Positions 27,936 through 45,970 of a DNA stretch of 64,000 nucleotides are shown piece after piece. The translations under genes and the position numbers were made by a program. The notes under the pieces are model-generated. The model was not told where the DNA came from, searched no databases, and saw only the letters and a list, made by a program, of their open reading frames with translations. The stretch lies in the NCBI GenBank assembly GCA_973895155.1, contig OZ316895.1, positions 13,950,001 through 14,014,000 of the forward strand, read 5' to 3'. The stretch's first letter is position 1. Each line of letters starts with the position of its first letter. Source of the stretch: Marsupella aquatica. Taxonomy: Eukaryota > Marchantiophyta.

Positions 27936-28220
27936 CTTGAAAGGGGGAAGGGCCGGGCGCGGAGATGAGAGGCCCTCGAAAAGGGGGAGGGCCGGCTGCA
28001 GGGACAAAGAGGCCCTTGAAAAAGGGGAGAGCCGGGCTGCAGGGACAAAGAGGCCCTTGAAAGGGGGGAGGGCCAAGCTGCAGGGACAAAGAGGCCCTCG
28101 AAAGGGGGGAGAGCCCGGCTGCAGGGACAAAGAGGCCCTCGAAAGGGGGGAGGGCCGGGCAGCAGGGACGTAGAGGCCTTCGAAAGGGGAGAGGGCCGGG
28201 CTGCAGGGACGAGAGCCCCG
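27936..28220. repeat. Minisatellite of about seven 40-bp units upstream of MCM2
   Basis: Units read roughly CTGCAGGGACAAAGAGGCCC followed by T/CTCGAAAGGGGGGAGGGCCGG. Seven diverged copies lie head to tail. The array stays open in several frames and yields spurious repetitive ORFs on both strands (27832-28746 and 27896-28312 minus), which I do not regard as genes. It ends about 55 bp before the E2F-like site of the distal MCM2 promoter copy. Confidence 0.85.
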
Positions 28221-28261
28221 GAAAGTCCCTCTCTACAGAAAGGTGCATTTTCCCGGAGTCT

Positions 28262-28657
28262 TTTTGTGCCTTTCTTTCCCGCGCTTTTCCCCCACGTTCC
28301 CCCAATCTGCACAACGACACACTCTCTCTCGAGCTAGAGAGAAAGACTGAGAGGAAGAGAGTGAGTGAGCTGAACCCAGTGATTGACCGACGAAGAGTCT
28401 GTACCCATTGAGCCGTCATCGCTCTCCACGAACGGAAGTTGATTACTCGAGAAGTGTTGTCAAGCCGAAATGGTATGATTAGATCAATTTTCTCTTGCAT
28501 TGACCTGAGACCTGGCCGGGATCTGATGACATTGATATTTCCTTCAACTTCAGTTTTCAATTTCAGGGAACTCGAACCCACTTTGATTGATGGCAAGAAG
28601 CATTGTGGAGTGAGTGAATTAGTGAATGAATGTGTGCAGGATTGTGAAGACTGAATG
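28262..28657 (+). repeat. Distal copy of a tandem duplication of the MCM2 promoter and first exon
   Basis: This segment matches 28658-29089: the GTGCCTTTCTTTCC promoter block, GAGTGAGCTGA, GCCGTCATCGCTCTCCA, CTCGAGAAG, GTCAAGCCGAAATGGT, TCTGATGACATT, TTTCAGGGAACTCGAACCCACT and GAATGAATGTGTGCAGGATT. The spacing between copies is 396 bp at the left end and 446 bp at the right, because the proximal copy has gained about 50 bp near 28740-28830. The distal copy keeps an ATG directly at a GT donor (28470-28472). Its copy of the second exon closes at once: GAT TGT GAA GAC TGA from 28640. Confidence 0.85.
28275..28282 (+). promoter_or_regulatory. E2F-type site TTTCCCGC in the distal MCM2 promoter copy
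   Basis: TTTCCCGC fits the E2F consensus TTTSSCGC expected at S-phase genes such as MCM2 (established knowledge). The equivalent position in the proximal copy (about 28671-28678) reads TTTCCTGC, which no longer fits. Binding is inferred, not shown. Confidence 0.55.
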
Positions 28658-28929
28658 AATCTGTGCCTTTCTTTCCTGCGCCTTTCCCCCTCGTTCCCCA
28701 AACCAGCACAACAACATTCGAGAGAGCGTGGGAGACAGATGCCCACTAGAGATTGCCATCCCTAATGTCCATCTCAAATGGACATCTCAAATGGACCTCC
28801 CTAATGGCCAACCCCAAGAGAGTGTGAGTGAGCTCAATTCAGTGATTGGCCGACGAAGTCTCTGTATGCATTGAGCCGTCATCGCTCTCCAGGAACGGAT
28901 TTGATAACTCGAGAAGTGGTCAAGCCGAA

Positions 28930-35859
<6,930 letters not shown>

Positions 35860-36236
35860 CTCCCTGTCCCTGATCTTCTAGTGTAAATATCCGATAGGTT
35901 GCCGTCGATTGCAATTTCCCTCTCACCCAGTTAAGGTTTCTAGAGCCATCCGCTGGGAACCAGCGGCTTGTGAGAGAAGCAAAGCACTGACAATACTCCA
36001 TACATGGTGCTGAATTCAAAACCTGGAGCTTCCTGCTCTTGGGTACTACGAGACTTGTAACACAGGCCATCACTGACCATTCCCAGGCTTGCTGTTTCAT
36101 CAATGTCAGCAATCTGGAAGCCACCTGCCTTTGAATTCGGAGCACCAGAGTTGAAAAATAAAAGAATTTGACCAACTTTCACAACTAGTAACACTTCCAA
36201 GCATGACACAGTGGATGCACAGGGTTTGCGGTTCAG
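35860..36236. other. MCM2 3' region
   Basis: Should contain the MCM2 3' UTR. I see no other gene. The next element begins at about 36237. Confidence 0.4.
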
Positions 36237-37400
36237 CTATTAGCACAATTGCTGATTAGTTATACTTGTATCAATCGGTGTGCTCTCAGTAGCACAGGAG
36301 TACACGATGTAATCTCTACCATAGATCTTACTGTATGACCCTTCATACTGAAGTGACTCTGTGCTACGATCTAATCTCTACCATAGATCTTACTTTATGA
36401 TCCTTCATAATGAAGTGACTCTTCAGGTGAAGTGTCACCACTATTCTAGAGACACATTCTATGTTGTCATGAAATCCTTTAGGTAGAGCCTTGGTGAAAT
36501 GTCTGGCACCATGTCTTCAGTAGGCAAATGTGAAAGTAGGCAAATGTGAAATTGTAATTTTACCACTTGTTATCTAGTCTTTGATATAGTGGGATTGAAT
36601 ATCAATATGTTTGGACATATTATGATGCTTTAAATGTGCAATTGTAATTTCATCACTAGTTATCTAGTCTTTGATATATACTGGGATGAATATCAATATG
36701 TTTGGACATATTATGATGCTTTGCTGATCATAGAGAAATGATGTTTTTTCATCAGAGAAATTTCTATGATTTGTTATGGGTGTCCAATATCACATAGAAA
36801 TGGCTTCTATACCAAGTCCCACATAGAATGTGTCTTTAGAATAGTGGTGACATTATATTTGTGATATTGGACAACCACAACAAATCACATAAATTTTTTG
36901 TGATAATAAAATCACAATTTCACTATGGGCATCAGCAATCAGCAAAACTTCATAATAGTTCTAACTATATTAGGTCTAAATATATTGATATTCGATAACT
37001 ATATCAAGTACCAAATAACTAGTGGTAAAATTATAATTTCACATTTGCCTAATGAAAACATGGTGACATACATCTTCACCAAGGCTCTTCCTAAAGGACT
37101 TTTTGACATACATATTTCAGCTTTAGGATTAGTCTAACCTAATTGATGAATCAATTGGTGTGTATGTTAGAAATTACCTTCTATTAGCACAATTGCTGAT
37201 TTGCTTTTACTTAGTATCAATCCTTGTGGTCTTAGTAGCACAAGAGTAAGATCTAATTTACCATAGATCTTACTTTATGACCCTTTGTACTGAAGTGACT
37301 CTTCAGGCTGACGTGTCCTTGGAGGGACACACTTGTTGGTGTTGTCCATTTTGTAGATTAGCGATTTAGTATTGAGGATCTTGTATTCTTGATTCACTTG
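36237..37400. mobile_element. Ty1/copia remnant rearranged as a fold-back element
   Basis: The plus-strand segment 36925-37137 encodes a copia RNase H C-terminal end (YIKYQITSGKIIISHLP, then TYIFTKALPKGLFD, matching the usual ADIFTK-LP ending). The same coding region is present inverted at about 36458-36735; read on the minus strand it gives KHHNMSKHIDIQSHYIKD and TSGKITISHLP. ATTTCTATGATTTGTTATGG at about 36756 is mirrored at 36876-36895. The two arms (about 36458-36790 and 36858-37115) therefore form a large imperfect inverted repeat with a loop of only some 70 bp. Direct, LTR-like repeats lie outside the arms: 36237-36440 and 37181-37330, both with CTATTAGCACAATTGCTGAT and CATAGATCTTACTTTATGA. 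The right one starts near TGTTAGAAATTACC (37164), as copia LTRs often do. Confidence 0.7.
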
Positions 37401-37409
37401 TAACACAAA

Positions 37410-39110
37410 TCAATTGAGTAGCGTTCTTCAATTCTGTGCATTCATTTCATTTCTCTCACACTTGATTACTACTTTCATTGTTCAATTCTGTGCATTCATT
37501 CTCTCACACTTGATTACTACTTTCATTGAGGAAGAGGAATATTAGGCAGGTTGCAGGTATCTAACATGGTCAGCTGTTGCACCCACCATAGTTGTTGACC
37601 TCAAGTGCCGGGCATCTTTCTTGTGGGTTTGCAACTTCCAAAGCCTTTACTGGGCCTTAAAATTGTTGCTTCAACAAAATAGTGGAGGTGTGTGCACTTG
37701 GGTTCATTGTGAAATTGTAGTCTGCAGCCTCCATCTTCATGGAGTCAGGGGGGCAACATAAAGTTTTGGAATGGTTTGCTCACAAGCGTCCACCTTGCTC
37801 GAAGTGGAGAAACCCTGGCACAAACATACATGGTTGCCACCTTTGTTTTTAAGTCTTCATTGTTCCCTCCAACGGTTCAGTTGTTCCCTCCAGCTTAGAG
37901 AAGTTTTCAAATTTTGCCCTTCACACGTCTTTGCAGACGAGCTTTGAGTTAGATCATACATCTTTGGGTCAGCAAGGTTCCGAAGATTATGTTGGACAGG
38001 TCATCATTCATATTATCCTGGAGTTGTTGATTTTTTCCAAGCTATAACTTGTCTTCTAGACAAAGATCACACGTCATGTCAGACTCAAGGGACGAAAAAT
38101 TGAACATAGACGATAGACGCAACGATAAACACATGACACATCCAACGATCAAATAATCAACACAGAGAGATACGTGATTCATCTCCACATGAGGCTACAT
38201 CCACAAGAACACACAAGAACTTTACTGCACTCTAGGCCGACCAGCCATACCAAGCTTAACAACAACACAAGCTCTCCCTATCCCTCAATTGCCTCCATAA
38301 CAATGAGCCTAAATTTCACTTATCCAAGCAAACACCATTTGGCATAAAGTGTGCATCCTAGTTAACCTAATCACATCTCCAACTACGGTTAGCCTAACTA
38401 CGGTTAGCCTAACTACGGTTATATGTCGTAACCCTAGACCTTGAGTAAATACCTAACAAATGTACATCATTTGAATCTCCATGCATGAAATGTGATTGCA
38501 TGAAACCATGAAATGTGAAGAAATAGCAAGCACAAAAGATAATGGTTTGAACCTTGTAATCCTAATCTGGACAGTGGATTTCTCATCACAGACAATGCAT
38601 TAGGCAATAAAGCATTTTGGGAGTGCACACAAGAAAATACAACATTTTGGGTTTTGGGAGTGCACATAGAATCACACATAGCAAGACAAGATTTGGAAAG
38701 TTCTAAATCATTTTTCTTAGAAACTTCACATAGAGGAAACAACTTTTAAGTACATTGTCACAGGCATCACAGTGCAAGAGACCTGGAGACCTCCCTCTAC
38801 AATCCAAAAAGACAAAGAAAAAGGAAATCAGGAGGGCCTGTAACAATGCACGAGGATCAAGGAGAACTCCCTCCACAATCCATGCATAGTAATAATGACA
38901 AAAGTTTAATTGTAAGTATTACATAGTCAATAGAGTATTGCCTAGTATAGTAATGAGAAGAAGAGGAGACCAAAACCGAGTGAAAAAGAGAACAAGGGGA
39001 GGTTGAGGTTTAAAAGGAGATGAGAAAAAAAATCATTTTGTCAAACTTTTTTGGTTGTCATAACCCGACTTTCACCCAATGATATCTTTTACTTTGCAAC
39101 ATTTTTTGCA
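37410..39110. other. Intergenic DNA, nothing recognised
   Basis: AT-rich with short isolated open frames. A threefold CTAACTACGGTTAGC repeat lies at about 38380-38420. No gene supported. Confidence 0.4.
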
Positions 39111-39114
39111 CATT

Positions 39115-39330
39115 CAATGATATATTTTAATAAACAACTAACTCTTTTATTGAACTATATCTTGCACTATGACATATTTCTCAATGACTCTTTAGCGTAA
39201 CAATGTCTTTAACTAAATGACATCCTGTACTTAATGACGCTTTTGCGTAACCATATCTTTTACTTAACGACACCTTCAATATAACGACATGCTTGACGTT
39301 ATGACATCTTCTGTGCAATGCACAGGGATT
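39115..39330. repeat. Degenerate tandem array of ATGACATCTT/TTGCGTAAC words
   Basis: Roughly 20-27-bp units containing AATGACATCTTTT, GACGC and GCGTAAC recur along the segment. It ends in CTGTGCAATGCACAGG, a 6-bp stem with a 3-base loop. A related array at about 52245-52342 ends in nearly the same hairpin. Confidence 0.6.
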
Positions 39331-39714
39331 GAACTTGTAGAAAAAGAAATGAGTGTCAAAGGCTTAGTAGGTGGAGGCAGCTCTAATTGGACTCTGAAGA
39401 GAATTTTCAGAAACAAGTCAATATTGTACTCTATTCCAAAAAATAGAGAAACAAATGAATGTGGTGGAGGCAACTCTAATTATGAGAAGATATACTTAGT
39501 GGAACTCCAAACCAAACTTCTTCTCTTAATGGACCAAAAGATGGACCCAAAGTTGACCTTTGGGCCCACTCCATACGGCAATGTTCTTGTGAAAGTGTTT
39601 ACCACACAGTTCAGGCTAGTTATGCAGGTTGATAACACTGTGGTTAGTCAAGTATAGTAAGATCAAAAGATAATTGTGTAGTGATTTAATAACAAAGGCC
39701 GTAACCCCTACCCA

Positions 39715-39885
39715 CAATGGAGCACCCAAGTGCTGAAGGGAAATTGCCTCCCCGCTTGGTTGAATACATTGTGATTATTGTATTCAAACTAGAAATGAAG
39801 GATCTTATGGTCGCATCAGAGTATCCAAGCATAGTAGCGAGGCCTCCCAACTTGGTCGAACACATTGTGGCTAATGTATTCAAAG
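39715..39885. repeat. Diverged repeat family, left part split by a MITE
   Basis: Units of about 100 bp share CCTCCC(A/C)(A/C)CTTGGT(T/C)GAA(T/C)ACATTGTG and a preceding GAGTA(T/C)(C/G)CAAGC word. Two units lie here (39715-39795 and 39815-39885). Further units occur at 40210-40330. The MITE at 39886-40172 sits inside the array. Confidence 0.6.
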
Positions 39886-40172
39886 CTCGGGGGGTTAACT
39901 AAGTGTATATTTTGGGGTACCACGTGCGATCCTAGCCTAATATAAATAGACCTATTTTATAAAGAAAATATTCCAAGAATATTCTCTATTTTAAATATTA
40001 ATAACCTATTTTACTTTATAAAAGGTATATATTAAAGAATATTCTATAAACATGAGTTTATAATACCTTCTTTTGCCTCCTACGCTTTTTAAAAATTTAG
40101 TTAAAATCTGTCAAAAATACCTATTTTGGATTGCACGTGGTTCCTAAGATTTTTGATAGTCAACCCCCCGAG
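39886..40172. mobile_element. 287-bp MITE with terminal inverted repeats and an 8-bp target duplication
   Basis: The element begins CTCGGGGGGTTAACT and ends GTCAACCCCCCGAG, so its ends are inverted copies. Similarity continues inward: GGTACCACGTGCGATCC on the left against the reverse complement GGAACCACGTGCAATCC on the right. It is flanked on both sides by the perfect direct repeat ATTCAAAG (39878-39885 and 40173-40180). An 8-bp duplication is typical of hAT-type transposition (established knowledge). The AT-rich interior has no coding capacity. A related but incomplete copy starts at 53095. Confidence 0.85.
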
Positions 40173-40329
40173 ATTCAAAGTACAAGATCTTCTGAGCACC
40201 ACAATGTGGTAGATCTTCTGACCGCATTGGAGTACGCAAGCGTTGTAGCGCCGCCTCCCAGCTTGGTTGAATACATTCATTGTGGCTGTTATATCCAAAC
40301 TACAAAGCGTCTATGACTACATTGAACCA

Positions 40330-42240
40330 TGCAAGCACCATAGCTTCCCCAACCTCATTGCCTTTTTGAAGACAATGTGAATATTATATACAAAGTCAAC
40401 AATTTTTCAAATTGAAATGTGCTGTCCTTTTTGTGAAACCTTTTAGGAACCTGTTTTTTTCTCATTGCGTTTAAGTTCATTTCTCAACATTTTCTTGTGC
40501 CGCTTGTTCTTGTTGTTCCTATTGGTGTTCTTGCATGTATTCCTCTCCTATGGCTACCCTTTAAGATGTGCAAACTGCAATGAAAGAGCAACCAATAATT
40601 ATTATTGGGCCAATCCAAGTCTATGTTCGCAATTTGGCAGGTCTTACACCAAATACATTCCGCATAATTTATTCTATTGTTTTCAAGATGCATGTATTCA
40701 TTTTGATTTGACGTGCCTACGCTGTAGTTTGCCCTAAACTCTAGTCCTCTAACTATGTGTATATATTGTTGTCAATGTATACAAGTTCTAACTACTTTGC
40801 TTTGTATCGTGTATCGTGTATCGTGTTGCGGTCACATGGCAAACGATTCACTTGAACATTGCCGTTGCAATCGTATGCATTTGGTGATGCGATCAGACCT
40901 TGGGGGTTTCACTTCCACAAAAATGACATATCACGTGCAACGAAAAATATGGTCATTTTATTGGTTCTAAGGAAAAACTTGAAAATTTTTGTAGAAGAAC
41001 AATAAAATATTTTAAATTCAATTTTGAGACTTATAATAACATTAGTGTCATTTTAATCAAAATTTTGGATTATTCCAAGAATATTCTAAATTTGTATGGG
41101 TTAAAAAATAAAAATAAATCATTACATTTTAGGGGATCCGAGACCTAAAAATGTCAGAGGTGATGGGGAGGTCTCTATATAATGAGACCCATGAGGGTCA
41201 GACACTCAATAACCAAGAACATAGGTGTTTAATACTTCTCTTGTTATAAGGACTCAAAATTATGTTATAAGAACTTATGACATGAAATGGTGCCTTTGGT
41301 GGGCCCCAAGGTCCATTGGGACAAACTATGTATTGTTTGGTTTGTTAAGAGAAAAAGTTTGCACTTGGAGGTACGTTAAGTATATCTCTTATAAAGTTGT
41401 TGTTAATATTACAAATTATAACCATGACAATGAAGTGTGGGTGACTCTCCAGAAGGATGGGTCAGGATTCAAAAAAGTCTAGTAAATCAAAGTTGAAATC
41501 GCAGACATACAAAACTTACTCAATTGAGAAAAGAAAAGAAACAGGTGCAAGTGAAAAAAAAGCTCTTCCCATGGAACGAAAGAAAAGAAGAAGAAAAACA
41601 TGGTTTGGATACACTTCTAAATCAACTTCTCATTTCTTACCCACATGTGAAAGTGTCTCGCCGTCGATCCCAGAACGAGAGGTCAGGATGAAAGAAGTCT
41701 GACCACATCACAAATCAGACCGACCAATCACTCAACAATCAATCAATCAACAATCAATCAATCAACAATCAAACGTTAACAATTGAAAATCTGAAATGGC
41801 CATGAATGTACAGGATAAAGAGCAGACGTGAAAACCCACCTCAGGAAGGAATGTATTCTTGTTTTCTGATCTCGAAATGCGACAGGCACAGATTCCTCTC
41901 CTTGCAATCGGAATCGGCAATCTCTAGTTAGACCTGGCGGAAAAAAGCCGCAATGGCTCGCTTTTTCGAGAGCTTCTCCTTTTTCAAAGATTGGGTTCAT
42001 TCAGGCCCTCGAGTAGACACAGAAGGGCTTTTGTTTGATTGATTGATTGTTTGTTGATTGCCTTTTTGCCATGAACGGGAGTCTTCTTTGAGGAAGAGTG
42101 GAACAGATCATCGAGACCAAACCAGAGCAATGGCGACCGCCTTCGATTAGGCCGCTTCGGGGTCCGAAGTTTAGAAGATGCAGTAGAAGTGAATTGAAGA
42201 TACGGTACGAAGGGCGGCCAAATTCTGCAGGAGGTTCTTG
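40330..42240. other. AT-rich repeat debris between the MITE region and the kinase gene
   Basis: The segment starting CTTGGGGGTTTCACTTCC at about 40900 has relatives at 52543 and 53580 in the same orientation. The 41160-41230 section (TATATAATGAGACCC then GTCAGACACTCAATAACC) resembles an LTR but has no partner in the window. CAATCAATCAATCAA repeats at 41722-41768 are the inverse of TTGATTGATTGATTG at 42034-42058. No gene recognised. Confidence 0.4.
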
Positions 42241-42250
42241 TGTGAATGTG

Positions 42251-42280
42251 CTGAGCTGAGCTGAGCTGAGCTGAGTTGAG
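42251..42280. repeat. (CTGAG)n repeat just upstream of the kinase start codon
   Basis: Five perfect CTGAG units plus TTGAG, ending 18 bases before the ATG, so probably within the 5' leader. Confidence 0.85.
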
Positions 42281-42298
42281 AGTAGAGTCGAGTAGAGT

Positions 42299-45200
42299 AT
42301 GGCGGGTGTCGGATGCCAATTGGGCAGCTCCTTCCTTCCCAAGACGGGTGTTCGGGATCCCAAGCTCGTATCGAATAATCAAGCTGCTGCTTCTTCTCCT
42401 CAATTTCCTCGCCCACCAGGAGCGGCCAATCTCTACTCCATCAGTGCGTACTTGCACTAGCTCTAGCTCTAGCTCTGTCTGTCTGTGTCTTCTTGCTGTG
42501 CATTTGTTTCCATACAACTTTGGCTGTCACGGTGAGCCTACGCATTTCACACACCTCTAGCTGTGCTCGTGCGTCCCCGAGCGTCGCCTTTGCCTGCCAA
42601 TTGCCCACTTCTCGTCTCACCTATAGAGTTCCGCTTTGAATGGTATATAAACTACATGAAAGTCGAGGCCAATTGAGGAATGTTCTCAGCCCGCTGATCT
42701 GCTAATCTGTGTTCTCAGTTCCGTCAGTCATCTTCAGTTTTGAATTGTTTTGGATGCTACCGTTTGAGCTTTGGATTCTGAAATTGGTTCTCTCTCGCTC
42801 TGTCGATCGGCTCTATTTGGGTGTGCAATTTCCGTGCAATTCCTCGACTAGAAGATGCGGGTCTGTTGTTGAAATTGCATGATGGTTGCGATGATTCTTT
42901 CTCAAATTTTATGTCAGTAGTTCTCACTGACGGCAGATGGGAGAATTAGCTAAGTACGTGAGTGACACCTCTCTCTCTCCAATGTTGCACAATGAACCCA
43001 ACCGACGACGGAGTTAATGTTTTGATGAGCATTTTGTATGCTTTTGAGTTGATAGTCTGAGCGCGGGAAGAATAATGTCCTCAGGGGCATCATCACTGGG
43101 GAGTGGAGATCCAATCAGAGCTTGGATTGTTGGAGAGGGTGGAGCCACCAAGATCACCAAAATCGCCCCCGTTGGCGGTGGTTGCATCAACACTGCCATG
43201 CGATATGACACTGATTCGGGTTCCTTCTTCGTGAAGACTAACAGGCAAGCTTCAAAATAATCAACTCAAGTACAGTAGACATAGTTTGGCCATTTCGTTT
43301 TGCCCAACCATGACTTGCTTGATCGCAGCTTTGGATTTGGAATGCTTTCTGATTCTGGGAACATGATCTCTGACACCCTTGCAAAACAGAGACGTTGGGG
43401 CAGCCATGTTTGAAGCAGAAGCCGTTGGATTGGATGCCATGTATGCCACCGGCGCAATTCGTGTCCCGAAACCTTACAAGGTTTGTCCTACTGACTTTCT
43501 TCGAAGAGCATAAGCTAATGAAGCTACCCTTTAGATCATCAAGCATCTCTGCCATCTTCGTGTGTTAGTGGCAGAAAATAAATTTACTTGAATAGCTGCC
43601 TTGATTCTTTCCCTCCCTCACTTTCAGGCCAGTAATGCAATGAGATGTTTATCTCCAGGTGATGGTAAAGGTTTACCAAGATTGAATTGCTTTTCAGGTA
43701 GGGCCGTTGCCAGGAAGAGGATCTTACATCATCATGGAGCACATAAGCATGGGTGCATCTGTTGGTGGACAGGTAGAATTCTTTACCTAGTGCTAGTCGC
43801 AAGGCGTGGGGACTTCTTATTCCTTTGTGGTTTTATTAATTGGGTGCGAATTTCATTGTATATGCGACAACACAGGCGACAGGAGATCTACAGGCTACAA
43901 GAGGTGGTTCATTGTTTTAAAGTGTCTTGATTTCTCAAAATTACTGGCTAGAAGCGGACTCACCTGATGACGGCTGCTTGTCTAGGTGGAACTGGGCCGG
44001 AAACTTGCTGAAATGCATAAAGCAGGGCGAACTGATAAGGGTTTTGGTTTCGACATGGACAACACAATTGGAAGGTCTGCTTCTGAGTTTTTCAAAGTTC
44101 TGAATTGTCGGCAGATGCAAGCTGTGGCAACATATCATTACAAAAATGGAATGAATACCGTCTCATAGCCTCGATACCATTGAATCTGTACAGTACTTGT
44201 TAGATTTGAGAAGCAGAACTGATTTGTAAGTCTGCGTTGACAAGGTGCAGCTAGCAAGTGGGGTAGCTTCGTTCGTGTGTTCCATGCGTGCTTCGATTGA
44301 CAAGCACAAGAAAGTACTCCACTCTTGTGGAGCGGAGTTTCCGTCTGAAAGCTTCATGTTTCAGTCTACTTTCTGTGCTGGTTCTTGCGGTTCGAAAAGG
44401 CTTTCTTCTGACCAGTTGATATCTATACTACCAGCACGCCTCAAAAGAATCCGTGGACAAGCGACTGGGTTACATTTTTCCGGGATCATAGACTTGGTTA
44501 TCAGCTCCAGCTGGCTGAGAAACAATACCGCGATTTTGATATCGTAGAGAAAGGTCCATACTAGTCACCTAACCAGAGAATATGACCAAATCTGAAAGGC
44601 TCTGGTTTGTTGATCCCAAGTAGTAATTTGTAGCTGTCCTCTTAGGGCAACTATCGCTGGCTGTGAGGGTTATAGTCGCTTATGATCCTGAGAATTTGTT
44701 TACTTGAAAGCATCTAGCTAGAATTGAAGATATGCCTGCAGAATCAGGTTTCAGGAAAAATGGGTGGATTGCTCACTAAATGTCGAATAGGGGACCGTAC
44801 ACCAAGTCATGCTCATCATAGTGCTGTAGAGGCCAGCCTAGTTGTGATCTGTAGGACCTCCCCGGTGCAAGTTCTATGTTTATATTTTATAGTTCTATCA
44901 GTCCAGACAAAATTTTGAGTTGCTGCCGAAAGAGCCGATTGAGGTCTTAATATATGTTCTACATTCCAGGAAAGAGGTTGCTCGACAAGCTTCCTTCGAT
45001 CTTTCGGGACGTGAAGGTCGAGCCTTGTCTTCTCCACGGGGATCTCTGGAGTGGCAATATTACCGCTGACGAAAACGGGGCTCCTGTTATTCTCGATCCG
45101 GCCTGCTATTGTAAGAATCTGCCGACAAGAGTAACAGCTTAGTGGGAGTTGGTGTTATGCTTATCAGGAGACCTGAGTTGGAAATTTGGAGTCTAACTGT

Positions 45201-45970
45201 ACATTTCTTACCAGCAAGGGTTGTGTCTATTCGTTCTCCCAATATTTTTCTATTGGCCCTCTTGGTCTAGGAGTGGATTAACTGGTGTCTTGTGGGGAAT
45301 TGAGTCATACTTCTGAAGCGGTGCGTTTGAGCTCCACTCTAAACCCCGACAGAAAATTGTTTCTTTCCACAGATGGTCACAACGAAGCTGAGTTCGGGAT
45401 GTCTTGGTGTGCCGGGTTTGGATCCAGCTTCTACGATGCTTACTTCAAGGTCAATTCTCTTCTGCATGGCAGGCCTTTGGATTGACGTACATGTGATTCC
45501 TTGTAGAGAGGCACAATATAGTCAAAGTAGCCAAGCTTGAATAGTTCTACAGTTTGCTGCTACCAATTATGAGATGACACTTCCATTACTTAAACTCACA
45601 TTAATGCGTTGCACTTTAATAGGCGTAGGAAGTGAACAGTTCGTTTTGCCATATTTTTTCAGATAGAGGGGTATGAGCACAAGCCCTAGTTATGAATTTA
45701 TGAAGAACTTTAGCGAATGTCCAGTTTGTTTTAGCAAGTCATATCCAAGCTGTCAAAGTGAAACTGGACATCCTGGCCAGGATTCTATGAAATGTCATTC
45801 ATGTCTTGTGCGAATTTGCGTTCGTGCAGGTTATCCCGAAGCAACCCGGGTTTGAAAGGCGAAGGGAGCTTTACAGATTGTATCACTATTTGAATCATTA
45901 CAACCTTTTTGGATCCAGCTATCGCTCGTCAAGTATGTCAATCATCCAGAGTTTTGTCAATCAATCATAA
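42299..45970 (+). CDS. FN3K: Plant-type fructosamine/ribulosamine 3-kinase, probably plastid-targeted
   Basis: Phosphorylates C3 of the sugar on glycated lysines, destabilising the adduct and so repairing glycated protein. Nine exons: 42299-42443, 43085-43244, 43390-43480, 43698-43772, 43986-44074, 44435-44553, 44970-45110, 45373-45449, 45830-45970; 1038 nt, 345 aa, near plant homologue length. Exon 1 encodes a Ser/Pro/Ala-rich, acid-poor N terminus suited to a chloroplast transit peptide. The kinase starts with the Gly-rich [12 protein letters not shown] loop and the Lys of [16 protein letters not shown] is the hinge-like segment. The catalytic loop is HGDLWSGN (about residue 249), and the DPACYYGH motif follows (about 272), completed across the exon 7/8 junction. 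The C terminus has [16 protein letters not shown]. Intron 2 has a GC donor (AACAG|GCAAGC), a minor spliceosomal donor class. ATG 42299 is preferred because its exon ends in the phase exon 2 requires. Confidence 0.93.

Noticed and set aside
27936-28220. Possible CRISPR array
   Set aside because: Units are directly contiguous with no unique spacers, and the surrounding genes are eukaryotic with introns.
27832-28746. 304-codon minus-strand frame and its overlapping partners
   Set aside because: Product is a translation of the 40-bp minisatellite in whichever frame is read; not a protein signature.
41160-41300. LTR/primer-site-like stretch near TATATAATGAGACCC
   Set aside because: No partner LTR or retroelement coding sequence nearby; too weak to call as an element.
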